Source: Ferrovibrio sp964218355 (GTDB lineage Bacteria; Pseudomonadota; Alphaproteobacteria; Ferrovibrionales; Ferrovibrionaceae). Taken from it: a stretch of 64,000 bases of DNA. A program made the position numbers and the translations under genes. Each line of letters starts with the position of its first letter. Within the stretch, counting starts at the first letter, position 1. This document shows, in pieces, positions 37,588 to 44,837 of the stretch. Where the stretch lies: NCBI RefSeq assembly GCF_964218355.1, contig NZ_CAXPMC010000013.1, forward strand, positions 1 to 64,000, written 5' to 3'. Below the pieces are notes generated by a model. The model was not told where the DNA came from. It was given only the letters and a program-made list of their open reading frames with translations, and made no database searches.

Positions 37588-38042
37588 GGCTGCTGTCCCG
37601 CTGCGCGATGAATGGCTTTGCGGATCCGCTGATAGGTGCCGCAACGGCACAGGTTGCCCGCCATGGCCGCATCGATGGCGGCATCGTCCGGTTGGGGGGT
37701 GTGCCGCAGCAGCGCCGCGGCGGCCATGATCTGCCCGGCCTGGCAGTAACCGCATTGCGGTACGCTTTCGGCAATCCAGGCCTGCTGCAGCGGGTGCAGG
37801 GCATCTCCGGCAGCGAGACCTTCGATTGTGGCAATCTCGTGCCCGGCCGCATCGGCCGTACGGACCTGACAGCTGCGAACCGCGACCCCGTCCATATGCA
37901 CCGTGCAGGCACCGCACAAACCCTGGCCGCATCCGAATTTTGTGCCGGTCAGGCCCAGCGTTTCCCGCAGAATCCACAGCAGTGGGTCGTCGGCAAGCGG
38001 GTCGGGAATCTCAGCCGGACGGCCATTGACGGTGATCTGCAT
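37584..38042 (-). CDS. 2Fe-2S subunit of molybdenum hydroxylase, IorA type
   Basis: This 152-residue electron transfer subunit has all eight cysteines for two 2Fe-2S clusters: Cys38, 43, 46 and 58 (plant ferredoxin type) and Cys97, 100, 132 and 134 (CGYC and CRCG). It has no signal peptide and would be exported with its Tat-bearing partner. It overlaps the IorB-type gene by 4 bp. No FAD subunit is encoded nearby, as expected for the IorAB type, which uses another electron acceptor. Confidence 0.93.
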   Translation of the reverse strand: MQITVNGRPAEIPDPLADDPLLWILRETLGLTGTKFGCGQGLCGACTVHMDGVAVRSCQVRTADAAGHEIATIEGLAAGDALHPLQQAWIAESVPQCGYCQAGQIMAAAALLRHTPQPDDAAIDAAMAGNLCRCGTYQRIRKAIHRAAGQQP

Positions 38043-38120
38043 GGCAGGCTCCCTGTTTCTGAGCCTGCAGTATTGGGCGGAATGGGACTGCCGTATTGAA
38101 CGATCGCGCCAGACTGCTGC

Positions 38121-38816
38121 CTAGGCTGCCTGCAGCAATCCCTCGTGCAGGGAAACGATCCGGTCCATCCGTCGGGCCAGATCGAGATTGTGGGTGGCGA
38201 TCAGGGCACCGATCCGCGCCCCGCGCACCAGCCCGGTCAGCTCGCCGAACACGATATCGGCGGTCTTCTCATCGAGATTGCCGGTCGGCTCGTCGGCCAG
38301 CAGCAGGTCGGGCCGGCCGACCACGGCGCGGGCGATGGCGACGCGCTGCTGCTCGCCACCCGACAGACGGGCCGGCCGGTGCTTCAGCCGGTGCGACAGG
38401 CCGAGCTGGTCGAGCAGTTTGCCGGCCGTGGCGACCGCCTCGGTCCGGCCCTGCCCGCGTACCCGCAGCGGCATGGCGGCATTCTCCAGGGCCGAGAATT
38501 CCGGCAGGAGATGGTGATACTGGTAGACGAAGCCGATGCGGTTGCGGCGGACCAGGGTCCGCTGGTGATCGCCCATGCGGCTGCAATCCTCGCCGCCGAT
38601 GACGATGCGGCCGTCGCTGGGCCGTTCCAGCAGGCCGGCGATATGCAGCAGGGTCGACTTGCCCGAACCCGACGGTCCCAGCAGGGCAACGATCTCGCCC
38701 GGCCGCACCGTGAGGTCGACACCGCGCAGCACGGCAATCTCTTCCCCACCCTGGCGGAAGGTGCGACGGATGCCCGCTAGGGTGAGGACGGCCTTCCTCA
38801 TGGCATCGTTACTCAT
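38121..38816 (-). CDS. lolD: Lipoprotein-releasing ABC transporter ATPase LolD
   Basis: LolD (231 residues) powers release of outer-membrane lipoproteins from the inner membrane. Walker A is GPSGSGKST, the signature is LSGGEQQR, Walker B is LLLADEPTGNLD, and the H-loop is IATHN. FVYQYHHLLPEFSALEN is typical of the LolD/MacB group. It overlaps the permease gene by 8 bp. Confidence 0.96.
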   Translation of the reverse strand: MSNDAMRKAVLTLAGIRRTFRQGGEEIAVLRGVDLTVRPGEIVALLGPSGSGKSTLLHIAGLLERPSDGRIVIGGEDCSRMGDHQRTLVRRNRIGFVYQYHHLLPEFSALENAAMPLRVRGQGRTEAVATAGKLLDQLGLSHRLKHRPARLSGGEQQRVAIARAVVGRPDLLLADEPTGNLDEKTADIVFGELTGLVRGARIGALIATHNLDLARRMDRIVSLHEGLLQAA

Positions 38817-40062
38817 ACCGGAGGGCCTCCACCGGATCGAGACGGGCGGCGCGCCAGCTGGGATACAGCGTCGCCAGCAGCGACAGGGCCAGCCCCATGC
38901 CCACCACGGCCATGACCTGGGTATTGTCGACCTGGGCCGGCAGCTTGGACAGGAAATAGATCTCGGCCGAAAACAGCTCGGTGCCGGTCAGGCCCTGCAG
39001 CCACTGGCGGATGCTTTCGATATTCAGCGCGAAGCTGATCCCGAGCACGAAGCCGGCCGCCGTACCCAGCACGCCGATGCTGGCACCGGCGATCACGAAA
39101 ACCCGGAGGATGCTGGCGCGCGAGGTGCCCATGGTGCGCAGGATGGCGATATCCCGTCCCTTGTCCTTCACCAGCATGATCATGCTGGAAATGATGTTGA
39201 AGGCGGCCACCACGATGATCAGGGTCAGGATCAGGAACATCACGTTGCGCTCGACCTCCAGCGCATTCACGAAATGGGCATTGGCCTGCTGCCAGTCATA
39301 CAGGCGGTAGCCGGGTCCGAGAGCCTGGCCGATCTCGCGGGCGGCACGGCGTGCGGCCTGGGGATCGACCAGCCGCACTTCCACGGCGGAAGCCTGCCCG
39401 GGCATGCGGAAATAGGTCTGGGCCACTGCAAAGGGCATGTAGACGAAGTTCGAATCATACTCGAACATGCCGACATCGAAGATCGCCGCAACCGGATAGC
39501 GGGCCAGCCGCGGTACCGTGCCGAAGGGGGTCGCCGTGCTCTGCGGCGAAATCAGGGTGATCTGGTCGCCGAGCCGCAGCCCCAGCTTGCGGGCCAGCCG
39601 GTGGCCGATGGCAACCCCGTCCGCCCCGTCGAAATCTGCCAGGCTGCCCGCCCGGATGCCGTTGGCAATGGCGCTTTCCCGGCTCAGGTCGCTGCCGCGC
39701 ACACCACGCACCACCACGCCGGCGGCAACGTTGTTGGCGGTTGCCATCACCTGCCCCTCGATCATCGGGTTGGCCAGCGTCACGCCCGGCAGCCGGCCGA
39801 CCGTGCCGGCGATCTGGTCGTAATCCCGGATCGTCAGGGCATTCTCGGCATTGATGGTCAGATGCCCGTTCAGGCCAAGGATGCGCCCGACCAGTTCGGC
39901 CCGGAAACCGTTCATCACGCTCATGACGATGATCAGGGTTGCCACCCCCAGCATGATGCCGAGGAAGCTGAACACCGCGATCACCGAGATGAAGCCCTCC
40001 TGCCGTCGCGCCCGCAGATAGCGCAGGGCCAGCATCCATTCGAAACGCGAGAAGAAAGGCAT
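38809..40062 (-). CDS. lolC: Lipoprotein-releasing ABC transporter permease, LolC/LolE family
   Basis: This 417-residue permease has one N-terminal transmembrane helix (GFISVIAVFSFLGIMLGVAT), a large periplasmic MacB-type domain (about 50-260), and three C-terminal helices within the FtsX-like domain. The start MPFFSRFEWMLALRYLRARR is characteristic. Only one LolC/E gene is present, so it presumably forms a homodimer with LolD, as in other bacteria that carry one gene. It follows proS by 16 bp. Confidence 0.94.
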   Translation of the reverse strand: MPFFSRFEWMLALRYLRARRQEGFISVIAVFSFLGIMLGVATLIIVMSVMNGFRAELVGRILGLNGHLTINAENALTIRDYDQIAGTVGRLPGVTLANPMIEGQVMATANNVAAGVVVRGVRGSDLSRESAIANGIRAGSLADFDGADGVAIGHRLARKLGLRLGDQITLISPQSTATPFGTVPRLARYPVAAIFDVGMFEYDSNFVYMPFAVAQTYFRMPGQASAVEVRLVDPQAARRAAREIGQALGPGYRLYDWQQANAHFVNALEVERNVMFLILTLIIVVAAFNIISSMIMLVKDKGRDIAILRTMGTSRASILRVFVIAGASIGVLGTAAGFVLGISFALNIESIRQWLQGLTGTELFSAEIYFLSKLPAQVDNTQVMAVVGMGLALSLLATLYPSWRAARLDPVEALRYE

Positions 40063-40078
40063 GCGGGATCCGGTCCGG

Positions 40079-41404
40079 TTACGTCCTGGCGGCCGCCAGC
40101 TTGTTCAGCACGGCATCGAAAGAAAGCTCTTCCTTCGCGCCGGTGGCACGGTTCTTCACTTCCGCCACGCCGGCCTTCAGGCCGCGCGGACCGACCGTCA
40201 CCTGCCAGGGCAGGCCGATCAGGTCCATGGTGGCGAATTTGGCGCCGGCGCGCTCGTCACGATCGTCATACAGAACATCAAGGCCGGCCGCTTTCAGCTT
40301 GCCGTACAGGTCCTCGCAGGTGGCGTCGCAATCGGCATCGCCGACCTTCAGGTTGATCAGGCCGACATGGAAAGGCGCTACGCTCATCGGCCAGATGATG
40401 CCGGCCTCGTCATGACTGGCCTCGATGATGCCGCCGACCAGGCGCGATACGCCGACGCCGTAGGAACCCATCTCCAGTGTGATCTGCTCGCCATTCGGAC
40501 CGGGAACCACCGCCCCCATGGGTTTGGAGTATTTGGTGCCGAAATAGAAGATATGGCCGACCTCGATGCCGCGGGCGGCCACCTGGCGGTCTTTCGGCAG
40601 CGCCTCGAACCGGGCGGCATCATGCTTCTCTTCCGTGGCCGCATAGGGCGCGGTCCATGAATCGACCAGCGGCTGCAGGTCGGCACTGTAATCGACACCC
40701 TCGCCCAGCACGTCGCGCTCGATCAGGGCCCTGTCGCAGAACACGCCGCTTTCGCCGGTTTCGGCCAGCACGATGAATTCGTGGCTGAGGTCGCCGCCGA
40801 TCGGCCCGGTATCGGCCTGCATCGGGATCGCCTTCAGGCCCAGCCGCGCGAAGGTACGCAGGTAGGCGACGAACATGCGGTTGTACGAACGCCGGGCGCC
40901 GGCCTGGTCGAGATCGAAGGAATAGGCATCCTTCATCAGGAATTCGCGGCCGCGCATGACGCCGAAGCGCGGGCGCACCTCGTCGCGGAATTTCCACTGG
41001 ATGTGGTAGAGGATTTTCGGCAGATCGCGGTAGCTCTTGAACTCCGCGGCGACGATGTCGGTCAGCATTTCCTCGTTGGTGGGGCCGTACAGCATCGGCC
41101 GCTCGTGGCGGTCGGTGATGCGCAGCATCTCCTTGCCGTAATCCTCGTAGCGGCCGCTCTTCTGCCACAGCTCGGCCGACTGGATGGTCGGCATCAGCAG
41201 TTCCTGCGCACCGGCATTGTCCTGCTCCTCGCGCACGATCTGCTCGATCTTCTTCAGCACCCGGTGGCCGAGCGGCAGCCAGGCATAGATGCCGGCAGCG
41301 GTCTGCCGGACCATGCCGGCCCGCAACATCAGCCGGTGGCTGACGATCTGGGCTTCACTGGGATTTTCCTTGAGAACGGGCAGGAAGTAGCTGCTGAGCC
41401 GCAT
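40079..41404 (-). CDS. proS: Prolyl-tRNA synthetase (short bacterial type)
   Basis: This is a 441-residue class II synthetase that charges tRNA-Pro. Motif 2 and 3 regions are seen as YHIQWKFRDEVRPRFGVMRGREF and MGSYGVGVSRLVGGIIE-type blocks. It lacks the roughly 180-residue INS editing domain of E. coli ProRS, as is normal in alphaproteobacteria, so mis-made Ala-tRNA-Pro would need a free-standing deacylase. It lies upstream of lolC. Confidence 0.97.
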   Translation of the reverse strand: MRLSSYFLPVLKENPSEAQIVSHRLMLRAGMVRQTAAGIYAWLPLGHRVLKKIEQIVREEQDNAGAQELLMPTIQSAELWQKSGRYEDYGKEMLRITDRHERPMLYGPTNEEMLTDIVAAEFKSYRDLPKILYHIQWKFRDEVRPRFGVMRGREFLMKDAYSFDLDQAGARRSYNRMFVAYLRTFARLGLKAIPMQADTGPIGGDLSHEFIVLAETGESGVFCDRALIERDVLGEGVDYSADLQPLVDSWTAPYAATEEKHDAARFEALPKDRQVAARGIEVGHIFYFGTKYSKPMGAVVPGPNGEQITLEMGSYGVGVSRLVGGIIEASHDEAGIIWPMSVAPFHVGLINLKVGDADCDATCEDLYGKLKAAGLDVLYDDRDERAGAKFATMDLIGLPWQVTVGPRGLKAGVAEVKNRATGAKEELSFDAVLNKLAAART

Positions 41405-41509
41405 GATTTGTCGCTGTCCTGTCGGGCTACGGATGTGGCAGGGGTATTGGGGCGTTTTTAAGGCGCCCCCTGCCCGGCAGCAACGGTCGGGCCCCGCCGG
41501 GCCGGCTGT

Positions 41510-42004
41510 TTATCGCGGCTTTGCCGGCTGTTTCAGCTGTTCGGCACAGGCGGCGGCGATTGCCGTCTCGGCGGATCCGTCCACCGGCCGGCCATCGAAG
41601 GCGAGCCTGCCGGTGGCGGGGTCGATGGTCACCCTGCTGACCGACAGCTCCGAATCCCCCACCCTGGCCGGCGCCCTGCTGCCCATCAGGGTGCTGAGCG
41701 GGATGGTCACATCGAGGGTCAGCAGGCCATCCAGCGGCAGCGGATTGCTGCCAGGCAGCTCTGCCGGGGCCACCGGGCGGCCATGGACGTCCTGCCCGGG
41801 CTGGTAGCTGACGCCGGCATCGGGCCGGTGCGCCACGGCGCCGCCGCGCCGGGCCAGCAGGCGCCGGCAATCCTCCGCCGACATCTGCAGCGCCCCCGGC
41901 AAATCTCCGCCGCCCCCCCGAATCCGGGGTGATTCGGCAGCCCGGGGCATTTCCGGCCCGGTCAGCATCAGCGTGAAAATTGCAAAAACGGTAAAGACCC
42001 TCAT
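41510..42004 (-). CDS. Secreted protein of unknown function
   Basis: This 164-residue protein starts at the ATG at 42004, with GGTGGA five bases upstream. A signal peptide (MRVFTVFAIFTLMLTG) ends near MPRAAES. The mature part has one cysteine in the SAEDCRRLLARRGG block and one near the C-terminus (AAACAEQL), a possible disulfide. A region of about 70 residues resembles repeating beta structure (DGLLTLDVTIPLSTLMG). I recognise no family. It lies between the small RNA and proS, 105 bp from the latter. Confidence 0.7.
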   Translation of the reverse strand: MRVFTVFAIFTLMLTGPEMPRAAESPRIRGGGGDLPGALQMSAEDCRRLLARRGGAVAHRPDAGVSYQPGQDVHGRPVAPAELPGSNPLPLDGLLTLDVTIPLSTLMGSRAPARVGDSELSVSRVTIDPATGRLAFDGRPVDGSAETAIAAACAEQLKQPAKPR

Positions 42005-42060
42005 TTTTCCACCGTAGCGGGTCGCGATTAAGATTCTGTGAGGGGACTGTAACTTTTCGG

Positions 42061-42089
42061 ATGACACCGCTTTCATCAATCGGTATATA
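42061..42089 (+). promoter_or_regulatory. Promoter of the candidate small RNA
   Basis: ATGACA (42061-42066) is five of six bases of the -35 consensus, followed by a 17-bp spacer and TATATA (42084-42089) inside an AT-rich TATATAAAAT tract. The predicted start is near 42096. No plus-strand protein gene lies downstream before the terminator at 42163. Confidence 0.6.
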
Positions 42090-42095
42090 AAATAC

Positions 42096-42195
42096 GCAAC
42101 CGCTTGGTAACAGGCGGCCCAAGTCTGGGGAGGCTTAAACTTACCCGTGCGAGACGGGGTCCGGAGCGAGGCATGTCCTTGCTCCTTTCTTTTTT
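42096..42195 (+). ncRNA. Candidate small RNA of about 100 nt
   Basis: The predicted transcript begins near 42096 and ends in the T-tract of a strong intrinsic terminator at 42195. Visible structure: CCGCTTG/CAGGCGG forms a perfect 7-bp hairpin (one GU) closed by a GTAA (GNRA) tetraloop. CCCA/TGGG forms a small hairpin, CCCGT/ACGGG another, and the terminator stem is last. Single-stranded parts include GGAGGCTTAAACTTA. The U-rich 3' end fits Hfq binding. It does not match 6S, SRP, tmRNA or any riboswitch I can recall. The 5' end is inferred from the promoter only. Confidence 0.6.
42163..42195 (+). terminator. Intrinsic terminator of the small RNA
   Basis: GGAGCGAGG (42163-42171), loop CATGT, CCTTGCTCC (42177-42185): a 9-bp stem with one GU pair, followed by TTTCTTTTTT (42186-42195). 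It is directed to the plus strand, with no plus-strand protein gene upstream. Confidence 0.85.
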
Positions 42196-42382
42196 CTGGC
42201 TCCCCGATTGGTCGGCATCTGCCTATGGTGCCATCGAAAATCCTGAAGAAACCGCCCGCCGGATCGGCATGATCCTGCCGATATCCGGATTGCACCACCA
42301 CAGGTGGTGAGTTCTGCTGCCTGCTCCAGGTTTCACGACCTGGCTGCCCGCCTGCGAGTCGCCGGCCCGGCCCGGCATCGCC

Positions 42383-42643
42383 TCAGCCGCGGCCGAACAG
42401 CTCGTTCAACTCCAGCAGGTCATAATATCCGGCCGCGAAATACATCCCGAACAGCACAAGGCTGATCAGCAGGGTCACCCCGGCCTTGAACCAGAGCCGG
42501 GGATTCACCGGTGCCGAATCCGCCTGACCCGGCAGCTTTTCCTCGCCGGCCTCATCTGCCGTCTTCACCCCCACCGGCAGCATGCAGAAGAACACCACCA
42601 TGTAGATGATGATGAAGGCGATGCTGTTGTTGAACCAGGTCAT
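42383..42643 (-). CDS. DUF1467 family small membrane protein
   Basis: This 86-residue protein has two transmembrane helices (about residues 7-25 and 52-73) joined by an acidic loop. NSIAFIIIYMVVFFCMLPVG followed by a VKTADE-like segment is typical of DUF1467, found in alphaproteobacteria next to the methylmalonyl-CoA epimerase gene, as here (15 bp gap). The function is unknown. Confidence 0.88.
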   Translation of the reverse strand: MTWFNNSIAFIIIYMVVFFCMLPVGVKTADEAGEEKLPGQADSAPVNPRLWFKAGVTLLISLVLFGMYFAAGYYDLLELNELFGRG

Positions 42644-42658
42644 CGGTGAACAACCGGA

Positions 42659-43063
42659 TCAGATCTGCTCGATCTCGACCAGGGTGCCACAGAAATCCTT
42701 CGGATGCAGGAACAGCACCGGCTTGCCGTGGGCGCCGATCTTCGGCTCGCCATCGCCCAGCACCCGGGCCCCCTCGGCCTTCAGCCTGTCGCGGGCTGCG
42801 ATGATATCGTCGACCTCATAGCAGACATGGTGCATGCCGCCCGACGGGTTGTTGGCGAGGAACTTGGCGATGGGGGAATTGTCGCCCAGCGGATGCAGCA
42901 GCTCGATCTTGGTGTTCGGCAGCTCGACAAACACCACCGTCACGCCGTGATCCGGCTCGTCCACCGGCTGCGACACCTTTGCCCCCAGGGTGTTGGCATA
43001 GGTGGCCGCGGCGGCGGCAAGGTTGGGAACGGCAATGGCGACATGGTTGAGGCGGCCGATCAT
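42659..43063 (-). CDS. mce: Methylmalonyl-CoA epimerase
   Basis: This 134-residue vicinal-oxygen-chelate protein interconverts the (R) and (S) forms of methylmalonyl-CoA in propionate metabolism. It begins MIGRLNHVAIAVPNL (His7 as metal ligand), has GGMHHVCYEVDDI in the middle (second His), and ends with the metal Glu in LVEIEQI. No mutase or carboxylase gene is in the window. Confidence 0.95.
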   Translation of the reverse strand: MIGRLNHVAIAVPNLAAAAATYANTLGAKVSQPVDEPDHGVTVVFVELPNTKIELLHPLGDNSPIAKFLANNPSGGMHHVCYEVDDIIAARDRLKAEGARVLGDGEPKIGAHGKPVLFLHPKDFCGTLVEIEQI

Positions 43064-43170
43064 GATGGTCGTTTCCTGCTGGTCTCTGGAGTTTCTTACC
43101 GCATTGCAATATGAGGCCGGCAGGCCGGTCCGGCAAGATGCGGAATGTCGCAGAGCCCCGCCGCCTGCCC

Positions 43171-44832
43171 CTACGGCAGCCGGGTCACCAGAACCTGGGT
43201 GATCGGCTTGCGGCCGGTCTCGCCGCGCAGGCCGGCCCGCACCGCCCGGATCGCCGCCTGCTCCAGCGCCGCGTCGTCGCGCTGGGCGCCGGGCCGCAGC
43301 CTGTCGATTGCCGCGGCAACGGCCTCGCCAAGTTCCCCGGCCACCTCGTCAGGCTCGAAATTCACCACGCCGGACAGCCGCACCTGCGGCGGCGCCTGCA
43401 GCCGGCCGTTGCCATCCACCACCAGACTGACCGAGGCGGCACCGTTGAAGGCCAGTTTGCGGCGGACCTGCAGCGCGCCGCCCTGGGCGGGCACCAGGTC
43501 CTCGCCATCGACCGCCAGCCGGCCGGCCGGCACCTGCTCGATCACCTCCGGCGCGCCGGGGCCCAGCCGGATCAGGTCGCCGTTGCGCGGCACGATGCCA
43601 TGGGGCACCTGCAGGCTGCGGGCAAATCGGGCATGCTCGACCAGATGGCGCGGCTCACCATGCACCGGAATGGCAATCTGCGGCCGCGCCAGCGCATACA
43701 TCTCGGCCAGCTCGTCGCGCGACGGATGGCCGGAGACATGGATGAAGGCATCCTTCTCGGTGATCACTTCGATACCGCGGCGGACCAGTTCGTTATGCAG
43801 GCCATAGAGCGTCCGCTCGTTGCCGGGGATGATCTTCGAGGAAAAGGCCACGGTATCGCCCGGCGACAGCACCACATGAGGATGGCTGTCAAAGGCGATC
43901 CGGGCCATGGCGCCCCGCGGCTCGCCCTGACAGCCGGTGCAGACATACAGGATCTTCTCGCGCGGCAGGAAGCCGGCCTCGCGCTCATCCACCAGGTTCG
44001 GGATATGGTGCAGGTAACCATTCTCGCGTGCCGCCGCCATGAAACGGTGCAGCGACCGGCCGATCAGGCAGACATGGCGCCCCAGATGATCGGCCACCGA
44101 GAAAATCGCCTCCAGCCGCGCCAGGTTTGACGAGAAGGTCGTCACTGCGATGCGGCCGGGCTTGTCGGCCAGCACCTTCATCAGGCTGTCGCGCACATCG
44201 CCTTCCGACCCCGAGGTGCCGCGGTTGAACACATTGGTGCTGTCGCAGACCAGTGCCAGTACTCCGCGATCGCCATAGCCACGCAGGGTGTCGGTCTCGG
44301 TCTGCGGGCCCAGCACCGGGCGCGGATCGAGCTTCCAGTCGCCGGTATGCAGCACCACGCCACGCGGCGTCTCGATGGCCAGCGCCTGGCTCTCCGGCGT
44401 CGAATGGGTGATGTTCATCGAGCGGATCTTGAATGGCCCCAGTTCGATCAGGTCGCCCGGCTCGTAGATATGGACGGGAACCTCATCCTCCATACCCTTC
44501 TCGGCCAGCTTGCGCCGCAGCACGCTGGCGGCAAAGCCGGTGGCCCAGACGGGGCATTGCAGGTCGTCCCACAGATGGCTGATGGCGCCGAGATGATCCT
44601 CATGGGCGTGGGTCAGGACGATGCCGAGCAGCCTCTCGCGTCGCCCGGCAATCCAGCTGATATCCGGCACCACGAGGTCGACGCCCGGCATGCCCTCGTC
44701 GGCAAAGCTGGTGCCGAGGTCGACCATCAGCCACTGGCCGCCATAGCCATAGAGATTGAGATTCATCCCGATCTCGTTCACCCCGCCAAGCGGCAGGAAA
44801 TACAGACTGTTCCTGTCGAGGCGTTCCGACAT
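43171..44832 (-). CDS. rnj: Ribonuclease J
   Basis: This 553-residue metallo-beta-lactamase and beta-CASP nuclease matures and degrades RNA, with 5'-3' exonuclease activity. The zinc motif HAHEDHLGA lies at residues 75-83, the block LHTGDWKLDP follows, and the beta-CASP motifs FSSNLARLEAI and the HVSGHPSRDEL loop are present. The start at 44832 gives MSERLDRNSLYFLPLGGVNE. It starts 5 bp after coaX, as in many alphaproteobacteria. Confidence 0.95.
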   Translation of the reverse strand: MSERLDRNSLYFLPLGGVNEIGMNLNLYGYGGQWLMVDLGTSFADEGMPGVDLVVPDISWIAGRRERLLGIVLTHAHEDHLGAISHLWDDLQCPVWATGFAASVLRRKLAEKGMEDEVPVHIYEPGDLIELGPFKIRSMNITHSTPESQALAIETPRGVVLHTGDWKLDPRPVLGPQTETDTLRGYGDRGVLALVCDSTNVFNRGTSGSEGDVRDSLMKVLADKPGRIAVTTFSSNLARLEAIFSVADHLGRHVCLIGRSLHRFMAAARENGYLHHIPNLVDEREAGFLPREKILYVCTGCQGEPRGAMARIAFDSHPHVVLSPGDTVAFSSKIIPGNERTLYGLHNELVRRGIEVITEKDAFIHVSGHPSRDELAEMYALARPQIAIPVHGEPRHLVEHARFARSLQVPHGIVPRNGDLIRLGPGAPEVIEQVPAGRLAVDGEDLVPAQGGALQVRRKLAFNGAASVSLVVDGNGRLQAPPQVRLSGVVNFEPDEVAGELGEAVAAAIDRLRPGAQRDDAALEQAAIRAVRAGLRGETGRKPITQVLVTRLP

Positions 44833-44837
44833 CGTGC

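Larger units (their letters stand above)
42005..42382. other. Intergenic region holding a candidate small RNA and inverted repeats
   Basis: This 378-bp stretch between the secreted-protein gene and the DUF1467 gene has no convincing protein gene. The left part carries the plus-strand small RNA described separately. The right part (42196-42382) holds several perfect inverted repeats: CACCACC/GGTGGTG (42293-42309, 3-nt loop), CCAGGT/ACCTGG (42326-42343) and CGGCA/TGCCG near 42266-42281. None has a T-run. Confidence 0.6.

Noticed and set aside
37588..37977. N-terminal extension of the IorB-type protein by 130 residues
   Set aside because: The extension overlaps the 2Fe-2S gene in another frame and has no similarity to IorB. 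The ATGA overlap and the Tat signal fix the start at 37587.
41437..41474. Imperfect inverted repeat between proS and the secreted-protein gene (GGCAGG with CCTGCC, GGGGCG with CGCCCC)
   Set aside because: It has an internal bulge and no T-run on the minus strand, so it is not a convincing terminator. I see no evidence of a protein site.
42096..42195. Identity of the small RNA as 6S, SRP RNA or a riboswitch
   Set aside because: It is too short for 6S, lacks the GGAAGCAG-type SRP loop, and has no gene downstream for a riboswitch to control. The AGGCTTAAAC stretch recalls a bit of 6S, but the rest does not fit.
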